DNA of 26,110 nucleotides from a virus, in IMG/VR virus record IMGVR_UViG_3300044946_000064, positions 1-26,110 of that record. One strand, given 5' to 3'. Shown piece after piece: positions 6,117 to 12,315 of the stretch. Position 1 is the first letter of the stretch, and every line of letters begins with the position of its first letter. The translations under genes and the position numbers were made by a program. The notes below the pieces were generated by a model. It saw only the letters and a list, made by a program, of their open reading frames with translations, ran no database searches and was not told the origin of the DNA.

Positions 6117-6903
6117 AGCCGCGCGCCCTTGGCCGATCGAGACGATCGAGCGCCGCCCGGTCGACAAGTTGATCCCCTATGCGCGTAACGCCCGGAAACA
6201 CACCGCGAAACAGATTGCGACGATCGCCGCCTCGATCCGCGAATTCGGCTGGACGATGCCGGTCCTGATCGACGAAGCGGACCTGATCATCGCCGGACAT
6301 GGGCGCGTGCTCGCCGCGCCGCAGCTGGACCTGCTCGAGGTCCCGGTGATCGTCGCCCGCGGCTGGACCGCCGCGCAAAAGCGCGCCTATCGCGTCGCCG
6401 ACAATCAAATCGCCCTCAACGCCGCCTGGGACAACGGATTGCTGCGGGTCGAACTCGCCGACTTGCACAACGAGGGCTTTGATCTCGAAATGCTCGGGTT
6501 CGCGACCGCGGACGCGACCGCGCGCGACGATTTCGGGGGTGAGCTGCCGCAGGCGCTGCAACTGGAACCCGCCCGCGAATATGCCGTCATCATGTGCCAG
6601 GACGCCGCCGAATGGGAACGGCTCAAGGTTGCCCTGTCGCTCGTCCCGGTGCGCCGCGGGGGCTACAAAAAGGGTTCGCCGTTTGATGATGTCGGAACAC
6701 AACGCGTCGTCGCCGCCGCGGACATCCTGCGCCTGATCGCAGAGGGGACCGCCGACAATGCTGATCGCCGTTCCAAGCAAAGGCCGCGCCGGCCGCGTGA
6801 CGACTCAGACGGTGCTGCCGTCCGCGACGCTGTTCGTTCCCGCGCTCGAGGTGCCGGCCTATCAGCGGATGGGCGCGCGCCAGGTCGTCGCCGTTCCGGA
6901 TGA
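6109..6903 (+). CDS. ParB N-terminal-domain protein of the DNA-methylase-associated type
   Basis: 264 aa from ATG 6109, whose first codons overlap the previous stop. Residues about 17-100 are a clear ParB/Srx-fold domain: DKLIPYARNARKHTAKQI, IAASIREFGWTMPVLID, IIAGHGRVLAA (about 60-70), then KRAYRVADNQIALNAAWD. This variant is found in prophages, often fused or next to DNA methyltransferases and other base-modifying enzymes. No methylase follows here; instead a glycosyltransferase starts inside the end of this gene. Residues about 157-212 form a second small domain (YAVIMCQDAAEWERLKV to VAAADILRLI). The last ~48 residues, out of frame over the glycosyltransferase start, are low-complexity and Arg-rich, as if an original stop near 6757 was lost by frameshift or mutation. 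Confidence 0.8.
   Translation: MAEAARPWPIETIERRPVDKLIPYARNARKHTAKQIATIAASIREFGWTMPVLIDEADLIIAGHGRVLAAPQLDLLEVPVIVARGWTAAQKRAYRVADNQIALNAAWDNGLLRVELADLHNEGFDLEMLGFATADATARDDFGGELPQALQLEPAREYAVIMCQDAAEWERLKVALSLVPVRRGGYKKGSPFDDVGTQRVVAAADILRLIAEGTADNADRRSKQRPRRPRDDSDGAAVRDAVRSRARGAGLSADGRAPGRRRSG
6118..6163 (+). repeat. 46-bp direct repeat, copy 2
   Basis: Second copy of the repeat, encoding residues of the ParB-domain protein just after its start. The near-identity, including third codon positions, indicates a recent duplication rather than two conserved protein termini. Confidence 0.9.
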
Positions 6904-7474
6904 AATCCGCGGCATCACCGCGACGCGGAACTGGATATTGCGCAGCACCGAGGACCGCCGGGTGGTGATGATCGACGACGACTCGCACTATGCCGGATAT
7001 TCGAAGCTGCGCGAGCGCGACACGATGCGCGTCCGCCTCGACGAGCGGATCTGGCTCGGGGAATTCGTCAAGCTGTTCGATCTGACGGAGCAGCTGTCCT
7101 ATCGCATCTGGGGCGTGGCGACCGACGGCGCGACCCGCTCGATCTATCCCTACTGGCCCTTTCGCTGGCGATCCTACGTTACCGCCAGCTGCATGGGGAT
7201 CGTCAACGACGGACGCACGTATTTCGACGAAAGCTATCCCGTCAAAGAGGATTACGAGCTCTGCGCGCGATGCATCGCCGAGGACGGCGGCGTCGTCTGC
7301 GCGCAGTATATCTATTGGGTCAACCTGCATTGGGACACCGCGGGCGGATGCCGCGACTACCGGACGCAAGCGATGGAGCGCGACTGCATCCGCCGTTTGC
7401 GCCGGACCTATCCGGGGATCATCCGCATCGTCAACCGCAAGAGTCACGGATGGGCGATCGAGATCGCCGCCTGA
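6758..7474 (+). CDS. TET/JBP-associated-type glycosyltransferase (GT-A fold)
   Basis: 238 aa. The N-terminus LIAVPSKGRAGRV, the ITATRNWIL motif (about 53-61), a metal-binding DDD at 73-75 in VVMIDDDSHY, and DESYPVKEDYELCAR (about 157-171) match the glycosyltransferase family that Iyer and Aravind described beside TET/JBP dioxygenases and other phage base-hypermodification genes. Members are predicted to put sugars on modified DNA bases, and less certainly on other substrates. The start at 6758 is fixed by the family N-terminus and produces a 146-base overlap with the ParB gene. The gene's TGA abuts the TGA of the convergent hydrolase gene (TGATCA at 7472-7477). No TET-like oxygenase or thymidylate-synthase homologue is visible in this window, so the acceptor is unknown. 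Confidence 0.7.
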   Translation: MLIAVPSKGRAGRVTTQTVLPSATLFVPALEVPAYQRMGARQVVAVPDEIRGITATRNWILRSTEDRRVVMIDDDSHYAGYSKLRERDTMRVRLDERIWLGEFVKLFDLTEQLSYRIWGVATDGATRSIYPYWPFRWRSYVTASCMGIVNDGRTYFDESYPVKEDYELCARCIAEDGGVVCAQYIYWVNLHWDTAGGCRDYRTQAMERDCIRRLRRTYPGIIRIVNRKSHGWAIEIAA

Positions 7475-7858
7475 TCACGCCGCGGCGGGGGGTGGGCCCT
7501 CGATCACGAAAAAGGCGTCGCCGTCATTGTTGGCGGTGCCCTGGCCGCCCTTCCAGCGGATCGTCCGCTGACTTACCGGGTGGCCCTTCCACTGGTCCCA
7601 CACGCGGAGCCCGCCGCCATCCTGGGCGATCAGGATCGCCGCATGCGAGGCGCCGTCGACCCGGTTCTCATAGCGGCCGTCTCGCGAGAAGGTGGCGATC
7701 GCCGTCCCGGTCGCGACCTGGTTGCCGCGGACCTTGACGCCACGCCGCCAGTAAGACGTGTGGGGCGCGTGCGCCGCGCTCTGGACAAAGGCGACGCAAT
7801 GCCCGCTGCCCTCGCCCTTGCCGGCGTAGGATGCGGGGTCCGGGGCGATCCAACTCAT
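7475..7858 (-). CDS. BPSL0067-family NlpC/P60-like hydrolase, candidate endolysin
   Basis: 127 aa from ATG 7858; a TTG at 7873 is also in frame. The pattern fits the BPSL0067 family of small papain-like amidases: GSGHCVAFVQ with the nucleophile Cys near residue 21, SYWRRGVKVRGN, GTAIATFSRDGRYENR, then the His in DGASHAAIL, VWDQWKG and NDGDAFFVIE at the end. Such enzymes cut peptide bonds in peptidoglycan. No signal peptide or membrane span is present, so a holin or equivalent would be needed for release. It is the last gene of the minus-strand cluster. A strong terminator hairpin lies 14 bases before its start, so its expression may depend on readthrough or antitermination. Confidence 0.7.
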   Translation of the reverse strand: MSWIAPDPASYAGKGEGSGHCVAFVQSAAHAPHTSYWRRGVKVRGNQVATGTAIATFSRDGRYENRVDGASHAAILIAQDGGGLRVWDQWKGHPVSQRTIRWKGGQGTANNDGDAFFVIEGPPPAAA

Positions 7859-7871
7859 AGCGCGCACCGTC

Positions 7872-7898
7872 AAAAAAAGAGCGGGCCGAAGCCCGCTC
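7872..7898 (-). terminator. Strong rho-independent terminator, minus strand
   Basis: Read on the minus strand, GAGCGGGC, TTCG, GCCCGCTC (7898-7879) is a perfect 8-bp stem closed by the exceptionally stable C(UUCG)G tetraloop. It is followed at once by seven T (7878-7872). It lies after the gene ending at 7913 and before the hydrolase gene starting at 7858. Confidence 0.9.
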
Positions 7899-7912
7899 CC
7901 TCATTTGGTGGC

Positions 7913-8203
7913 CTACCAGCCGAATTCCCAGGCGGGCCACTCGACCTCGAATTGCGGTCGCGGCTTTTCGACAACGCCGATCGCCTCGACCACCGCGGGG
8001 TCGCCCAAGGGCATCAGCCGCCCGCTGTCGGCGCGCGCGCATTTGCGATTACCCAGGTCAAAACTCGCTTCGTCGTCGACAACGACCTTGTCGACCCGCG
8101 GACCCTTGCCGTCGCCGTCATTGCGCACGACGACATAGACCGGGATCAGATAGGTCAACACGACCTCAGTCGCGCCCGCCTCGATGTCGCATTCGCCTAG
8201 CAT
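7913..8203 (-). CDS. Hypothetical phage protein
   Basis: 96 aa. The start at 8203 is supported by AAAGGAGT about 9 bases upstream and by a 7-base overlap with the end of the preceding gene. The protein is mixed alpha/beta and acidic, beginning MLGECDIEAGATEVVLTYLI and ending in a Trp-bearing EVEWPAWEFGW. No family recognised. Immediately followed by the strong terminator at 7898-7872. Confidence 0.6.
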   Translation of the reverse strand: MLGECDIEAGATEVVLTYLIPVYVVVRNDGDGKGPRVDKVVVDDEASFDLGNRKCARADSGRLMPLGDPAVVEAIGVVEKPRPQFEVEWPAWEFGW

Positions 8204-8505
8204 CGCGTGGACTCCTTTGGCAAAAACTCGTCCGGGTCGCCGCGATGTCCGCAGTCGCGGCAGCGCACCGGAATGGTGATGTCCTCGATGTCCTCGCCGC
8301 CGCATTCGGGGCAGGTCATGCCGAGGGTTTCGTCGTCGCGCTCCGCGCGCAGCCCGCGCAGCAACAGCCGCTCAACCGCGGTTTTTAGGCTCAGCCGCTC
8401 GGGCTGCTGACGGCGCCACGTTTCGACCTGGGTCAACAGCGCGGCGTCGAGGAGCGACGGCGCATGGCCGACCGCCGCGACCCGCCGGGGGCGTCCCGCG
8501 GGCAT
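8197..8505 (-). CDS. Ribbon-helix-helix-like protein with C-terminal zinc ribbon
   Basis: 102 aa. The N-terminal part (PSLLDAALLTQVETWRRQQ to SLKTAVERLLLRGL, about 16-52) resembles the strand plus two helices of small MetJ/Arc-type repressors. The C-terminal part has two CxxC knuckles (CPECGGED and CRDCGHRG, about 65-87) forming a zinc ribbon. A DNA-binding regulator of the minus cluster is possible. The ATG is 1 base after the upstream stop and the gene overlaps the next by 7 bases, so it sits within an operon. Both domain calls are from pattern. Confidence 0.55.
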   Translation of the reverse strand: MPAGRPRRVAAVGHAPSLLDAALLTQVETWRRQQPERLSLKTAVERLLLRGLRAERDDETLGMTCPECGGEDIEDITIPVRCRDCGHRGDPDEFLPKESTRC

Positions 8506-8506
8506 C

Positions 8507-8758
8507 TCAGCGCTTCCTTTCGTCGAGATAGTCCCGCATCACCGCGGACCCGATGCGCACCTTGGGGTCGCTCAGAAGGGCGGTGCGGGCCTTTTCGAGA
8601 TCGCCCGCGATCTGCGCCTGTTTGACCGCCTCGGCGCGGAGCTTGAACGGCCCCACCGGCGGCATGAGATCGATCTGGTAATAGTAACCTTGCGCCAGAC
8701 CGGCGACCCCGTCCGGACGCGCGTTTTTGCGGAAGTAAAAGACCTTTGCCATGATCAC
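8507..8758 (-). CDS. Hypothetical small phage protein
   Basis: 83 aa from GTG 8758. The GTG is preferred over the ATG six bases later because AGGAG lies 8 bases upstream of it. A beta-strand N-terminus (AKVFYFRKN), a YYYQIDLMPPVGPF segment and an Ala/Leu-rich helix with RKAL-type spacing follow. No named family recognised. Confidence 0.55.
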   Translation of the reverse strand: MIMAKVFYFRKNARPDGVAGLAQGYYYQIDLMPPVGPFKLRAEAVKQAQIAGDLEKARTALLSDPKVRIGSAVMRDYLDERKR

Positions 8759-8797
8759 GGGTGTTGCTCCTATTGACCGCGAGCGGGGCTGATCGCT

Positions 8798-9007
8798 CTA
8801 TTTCCTGTTAGCGAGGATTGCTTGGATTTGCGCAGTGACCTCGGCGCGCTGAGCGCGGAATTCCTCGCCGAGATCGCGTCGCAGTTCTTTGAAATCGTCG
8901 TCCAGGCGATCCATGCGATGTTCAAGGCGATTGAATAGGAATGCGAAAAAACCGAGGCCGCCGATCCAAAGGGCAACGAGTGCGCTGAATTGCGTAAGAT
9001 CGTTCAC
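8798..9007 (-). CDS. Small membrane protein with coiled-coil tail
   Basis: 69 aa from GTG 9007, with a G-rich Shine-Dalgarno (AGGGGG) just upstream. One hydrophobic span (about residues 8-28: FSALVALWIGGLGFFAFLF) is followed by a charged helical tail (RLEHRMDRLDDDFKELRRD) with heptad spacing. This shape is common among phage proteins encoded near lysis genes and also among superinfection or membrane-tether proteins. A holin role is possible because the hydrolase is in the same cluster, but a single-span coiled-coil topology does not prove it. Confidence 0.55.
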   Translation of the reverse strand: MNDLTQFSALVALWIGGLGFFAFLFNRLEHRMDRLDDDFKELRRDLGEEFRAQRAEVTAQIQAILANRK

Positions 9008-9015
9008 GTTGCCCC

Positions 9016-9222
9016 CTATGCCCAATCGTAAACTTTGCCGAAGGGCGACCGGATGACGATGCGATGCGACAGGTTCTCACTGCGCGAGATCGTCGCGACT
9101 GCCTGACATTCCTTTTCATCGTCGCAGAGGGTGTGCGCGATGATGTCCGCGGCATCCCTGGTAATGACCGTGACATGCCACGCCGGAACCGTGCCGAGTG
9201 GCGGGAGGTACTGCCGTGCCAT
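9016..9222 (-). CDS. Hypothetical small phage protein
   Basis: 68 aa from ATG 9222, with GAGGAGT about 10 bases upstream. Starts MARQYLPPLGTVPAWHVTV and carries ITRDAADIIAHTLCDDEKEC, a short alpha/beta protein. No family recognised. It follows a 50-aa gene by 5 bases and precedes the small membrane protein gene by 8 bases. Confidence 0.55.
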   Translation of the reverse strand: MARQYLPPLGTVPAWHVTVITRDAADIIAHTLCDDEKECQAVATISRSENLSHRIVIRSPFGKVYDWA

Positions 9223-9227
9223 TGGGG

Positions 9228-9380
9228 TTACTCCTCGCCGTCGCACGCCAATTCACCAGCCGCGTCCGCCGGTGAATATCCGCGCTCGTAAAGCCGAATT
9301 GCCTCGGTCTCGTCATAGGCTGTCGCGCCCATGTCCGCGAGGCAGCCGTAAAGGTCCGCAAACCATTCGTCGCGATCCAT
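9228..9380 (-). CDS. Very small acidic protein
   Basis: 50 aa from ATG 9380 (MDRDEWFADLYGCLADMGAT) to TAA 9228. The call rests on a good upstream AGGGA, tight packing against the gene at 9222, and a sensible amphipathic sequence with AIRLYERGYSPADAAGEL, which resembles a short helix-turn-helix-like or degradation-tag-like repeat common in small phage proteins. Function unknown. Confidence 0.55.
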   Translation of the reverse strand: MDRDEWFADLYGCLADMGATAYDETEAIRLYERGYSPADAAGELACDGEE

Positions 9381-9401
9381 TGTCTTGATCCCTGCATTGT
9401 G

Positions 9402-9423
9402 AAAAAGGGGCGCTTGCGCGCCC
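9402..9423 (-). terminator. Rho-independent terminator, minus strand
   Basis: On the minus strand, GGGCGC, GCAA, GCGCCC (9423-9408) is a 6-bp stem with a GNRA tetraloop, followed by C and five T (9406-9402). It lies directly after the stop of the 103-aa gene and before the gene starting at 9380. Confidence 0.75.
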
Positions 9424-9425
9424 GG

Positions 9426-9737
9426 TCAGTCGTTAAGGATGTGGACCTGCGTCCCGCTGCACCGCGGAATGCGCCGCGCGTCCTCGCTGATGGGCTTGAA
9501 TATCCAGACCTGGACGTCGCCGTCCGGATTGCGCTTAACCTCGCTCAGGTAATAGCGCACCGTCGACCGACAGCCGCGCAGTGCGATTCCTTCGTCGCAT
9601 GCGTCGTCGTAAATCTGGAAGCATTGACGGAACCCGACATCGCTTGCCTCTGCGACAAACCAGCCGTCCTCCGGGTGAAACGAGAACGCCTTTGCATCGA
9701 ACGCGCGAATGTCGTCATCGCGCAGGATGATCGTCAT
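9426..9737 (-). CDS. Hypothetical phage protein
   Basis: 103 aa from ATG 9737 with GGAGT about 9 bases upstream; a longer frame exists but has no ribosome site. Begins MTIILRDDDIRAFDAKAF and continues with mixed strands and helices, three Cys in the middle (QCFQIYDDACDEG, RGCRS) and a C-terminal VQVWIFKPI strand. No family recognised. Followed by its own terminator. Confidence 0.6.
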   Translation of the reverse strand: MTIILRDDDIRAFDAKAFSFHPEDGWFVAEASDVGFRQCFQIYDDACDEGIALRGCRSTVRYYLSEVKRNPDGDVQVWIFKPISEDARRIPRCSGTQVHILND

Positions 9738-9775
9738 TGTCTTAACTCCGGTGTGTGAGAGAAGAAGAAATCGGC

Positions 9776-9805
9776 GAGCAGCAAATCCCATTTGACTTGC
9801 TGCTC
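9776..9805. repeat. 9-bp inverted repeat in the gap between minus-strand genes
   Basis: GAGCAGCAA (9776-9784) and TTGCTGCTC (9797-9805) form a perfect 9-bp stem with a 12-nt loop. On the minus strand it is followed by a pyrimidine-rich CGATTTCTTCTTCTC. It may be a weak terminator for the gene ending at 9829 or an operator for the gene at 9737. Confidence 0.4.
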
Positions 9806-9828
9806 TTGCTCTGCCGAGGGAAGGGCCA

Positions 9829-10074
9829 TTACCGCCAGCCTGCCGGGCTGGTGGCGATGTCCTCGACGGACACCGGACGATTGCGGATCGTCCGCAATAG
9901 CCGGCTCTCCCAAAGATCGTCGGCGACCATGCCGACGCCGCGGATATGGACCGGCTGATCGAGTTCGACGCGATAGAACGCCGGACCCTCTTTTGCGACG
10001 ATCCGCCCCGTCTTGCCGACGAACTCGCTCATGCCGCCGAGGATTTCGACGCGCTGTCCATAACGATCTGCCAT
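9829..10074 (-). CDS. Small beta-barrel (KOW/SH3-like) phage protein
   Basis: 81 aa from ATG 10074 with AAGGAGT at good spacing. The pattern GQRVEILGGMSEFVGKTGRI, then EGPAFYRVELDQPVHI and MVADDLWESRLL is that of a short all-beta SH3-like barrel seen in many phage small-gene clusters; molecular role unknown. It is the first gene of the minus cluster and lies directly behind the AT-rich control region. Confidence 0.6.
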   Translation of the reverse strand: MADRYGQRVEILGGMSEFVGKTGRIVAKEGPAFYRVELDQPVHIRGVGMVADDLWESRLLRTIRNRPVSVEDIATSPAGWR

Positions 10075-10081
10075 TGGATGG

Positions 10082-10178
10082 ACTCCTTGTTTTTGGGGTG
10101 CTGTGACACCCTAAATATAATTATTTACGTAAAAAATAGAAGTGCTTTTCCGGGTTTTTAGCGAGTAATTCTAATGGT
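10082..10178 (-). promoter_or_regulatory. AT-rich control region for the minus-strand small-gene cluster
   Basis: This is the only markedly AT-rich stretch of its size in the window. On the minus strand it contains a TATATT (10119-10114) usable as a -10 box, but only poor -35 matches. It also has a perfect 10-bp palindrome TTTACGTAAA (10124-10133), and a hairpin GGGTG/CACCC (10096-10111) just before the ribosome site of the gene at 10074. The palindrome could be an operator. The exact promoter cannot be fixed by eye. The region also separates the terminase operon from the small genes. Confidence 0.5.
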
Positions 10179-11876
10179 TTAGAAAACGAGGAGTTCGCGC
10201 CCGTCCTGATAGATGAAATCGCTGTCGCGCTCGCTCGCGATCGAGACGCCTAGCGCCATGATCAGCGCGATCGCGTTGTCGATCTTTTTCTCGGGCGCGT
10301 CCTTGCGCGGATAGACGTTCGATCTGTTGTCGTAGTGACCGACGACGTTCCCGATGCACCATGCCAGGACGGGATCGCCGTTATGCCGGATGCGCCGTTC
10401 GCGCATCAACGCGTCCAGCAGCTTTGTCGGTTCCGAGAAGTTCAGCGTCGACGACCGATATTCGAACATCGGAAACCCGTCATTCGTCAGTCGCTGCGCG
10501 AACTGCATCATCGAATAGGGATCGTAAGCCGTCGCCCGGAGATCGAACCGCGATCCGATTTCGTGGAGCCAATCCTCGATCGCCTCGAATGACGTCGTCT
10601 CGCCCGGAGTGACGGTCAGCGCGCCGGCCTCGGCCCATTGCGGATAGAACGGACTGCGTTCGCTGTCGACCGCCGCCTCGGGCAACCATGCCTGCGCAAA
10701 TGCCGCATAGGTGACTTTCTGCGGATCGTCCGGATCACGCCGCGGGAAGATGATCGCGCCGGCCGCGATGTCGATCCGCGTCGCCATGTCGATTGCCGCG
10801 AAACACTCCTCGCCCTCGAAATCCTCGAGGCGGAGGTCCGGATCAGCGCACGCTTTCCAGGCGTCGCTGTCGAATAGCGCATTCTGCGCCGACACCCAGA
10901 CATTCAGATGTCGCGTCTTAAACGCCGCCTGCAGAGCCGGCGACGCCAGCGCCTGCCGCGCCAGCGCGCGGATCGCCTCGGGCTGGACCAGGACTCCCCA
11001 TCCGGGGTTTGCTTTGCGCCAGGACGTTTCCGACCAAGGATCGTCACCCTGGTCGACATCGAAAATCACGCCAAAAAACTGATCGTCGCGCAGCTGTCCG
11101 GACAGAACGCTTTCGGTGTAATCCCAGACGGTTTTGCCGACGCCGGTCGTCTGATCCGTCGCCGTCGAGATCGAGATCAGCAGGGGCTCGGCACGCTTAC
11201 CGGTCGCGGTGATCAACGCATTGTAAACCGCCGCCGACTTGTGCGATCCGATCTCGTCCAGCACTGCGAAATAGACGTTGAGCCCGTCGAGGGCCCGCGC
11301 GTGCGACGACAGCGCTTTAAACGACGATCCCGTCCGCGCCTGCGAAATCGCCTGGGCGTTCACCTGGACGCCATACTGCCGCCGGAACTCCGGGGTGCGC
11401 TCGCTCATCGATTTCGCCAGCGCCAGGACGATGCGGGCCTGGTCGCGCGACACCGCCGCCGCATAACCCTCGGCGCCGCCCTCGTTCTCGGTGAACGTGA
11501 CGGATAGCGCGAGGATCGCCGCCAATGTCGACTTGCCATTGCCGCGCGGAATCCAAATCGATGCCTGCCGAAACCGCCGGCGGCCGGTCCTGCGCTCCAC
11601 AAAGCCGAACAGGTTCGCCAGCATCCATTTCTGGAACGCCAGGAGTTCGATCGTCTCGCCGGCCTGCGGTCCTTTGACGTTGACTAGCAGCCCCGCGAAC
11701 GCGATCGGAAATTCCGCCCTGCCTTCGTCGAAGCGCCAGCGCGACCGCGGACGCTTGGCTAGCTCGAGGTCCGCCAGGAACCGCGCGCATGCGGCCCGCG
11801 CCCAACGACCTGCCGCGATCCGCCCGGACGCGACGTCCTGCGCATACTGGATCGCCTCGACAAGGTGTGGGCTCAA
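10179..11876 (-). CDS. terL: Terminase large subunit
   Basis: 565 aa with the two TerL domains. The packaging ATPase has Walker A at about 110-117 (PRGNGKST) and Walker B at about 203-208 (FAVLDE). The RNase H-like nuclease has Asp363 (AAIDMAT), Asp452 (AYDPYSM) and Asp533 (KKIDNAIALIMA) as likely metal ligands. Sequence style and length fit the HK97-type terminase family. It pumps DNA into the prohead through the portal and cuts concatemers. The start is TTG 11876, embedded in the TGA of the preceding gene (TTGA), and gives the expected N-terminus (VEAIQYAQDVASGRIAAGRW). It is the last gene of a minus-strand operon whose other members overlap it or each other. Confidence 0.95.
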   Translation of the reverse strand: MSPHLVEAIQYAQDVASGRIAAGRWARAACARFLADLELAKRPRSRWRFDEGRAEFPIAFAGLLVNVKGPQAGETIELLAFQKWMLANLFGFVERRTGRRRFRQASIWIPRGNGKSTLAAILALSVTFTENEGGAEGYAAAVSRDQARIVLALAKSMSERTPEFRRQYGVQVNAQAISQARTGSSFKALSSHARALDGLNVYFAVLDEIGSHKSAAVYNALITATGKRAEPLLISISTATDQTTGVGKTVWDYTESVLSGQLRDDQFFGVIFDVDQGDDPWSETSWRKANPGWGVLVQPEAIRALARQALASPALQAAFKTRHLNVWVSAQNALFDSDAWKACADPDLRLEDFEGEECFAAIDMATRIDIAAGAIIFPRRDPDDPQKVTYAAFAQAWLPEAAVDSERSPFYPQWAEAGALTVTPGETTSFEAIEDWLHEIGSRFDLRATAYDPYSMMQFAQRLTNDGFPMFEYRSSTLNFSEPTKLLDALMRERRIRHNGDPVLAWCIGNVVGHYDNRSNVYPRKDAPEKKIDNAIALIMALGVSIASERDSDFIYQDGRELLVF

Positions 11877-12097
11877 TCGCTGTCCGGGACCTTGTCCAAT
11901 TCGATCGAGACTTCCGCCTCGGCGTCCTGGCGACTAGGTTCGGTCACACCCCAAACGACCCGCGTCACTCGTAAGAGGACGTTTTCGCCGTTGACCGTGA
12001 CGACCATGTCGTCGCCGATGCGGGGAACCAATGACCAGCGCCGCAGACCAATCTGATCAGGGGTGCCCTTCACGAACAGATTGATCCGGATCGTCAT
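11873..12097 (-). CDS. Hypothetical small protein in terminase operon
   Basis: 74 aa from ATG 12097, in an ATGA overlap with the gene before it and a TTGA overlap with terL after it. Predominantly beta (IRINLFVKG, RWSLVPRIGDDMVVTVNGEN, LLRVTRVVWGV) with an acidic C-terminus; a small barrel is likely. Position between the terminase subunits suggests a packaging accessory, but no family is recognised. Confidence 0.65.
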   Translation of the reverse strand: MTIRINLFVKGTPDQIGLRRWSLVPRIGDDMVVTVNGENVLLRVTRVVWGVTEPSRQDAEAEVSIELDKVPDSD

Positions 12098-12315
12098 CAG
12101 CGCCGCCTGCCGCCTTGGACTTTATGGGCGACGCCCGCGCACATCCGCTTAGACCCGCCGCCGTTCCTGCATTCGGCATAAGCATGCTTCGCACCGGTCG
12201 CAGTAACGCCGCGGGGTGCAATGAAATAGCCGCCGCCGGACGACTTGACGACCGATGACCGCGGGAACCCCAATCGTGCCGCGCGTCCTAATGCGCCGGA
12301 TCGTGTCTCAGGCAT
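12097..12315 (-). CDS. Hypothetical small basic protein in terminase operon
   Basis: 72 aa, strongly basic. The N-terminal half is Gly/Ser/Arg-rich (SSVVKSSGGGYFIAPRGV) and the second half has TGAKHAYAECRNGGGSKRMCAGVAH, ending QGGRRR. Two Cys and a His could bind metal. ATGA overlaps link it to both neighbours, so it is translated from the terminase mRNA. Function unknown; nucleic-acid binding is plausible from charge only. Confidence 0.6.
   Translation of the reverse strand: MPETRSGALGRAARLGFPRSSVVKSSGGGYFIAPRGVTATGAKHAYAECRNGGGSKRMCAGVAHKVQGGRRR

Noticed and set aside
9116-9397. 93-codon minus-strand frame
   Set aside because: Its frame conflicts with the 50-aa gene at 9228-9380 and the 68-aa gene at 9016-9222, which have ribosome sites and normal composition.
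11317-11805. 162-codon minus-strand frame within terL
   Set aside because: Alternate frame of the terminase large subunit; low-complexity Arg/Gly-rich translation.
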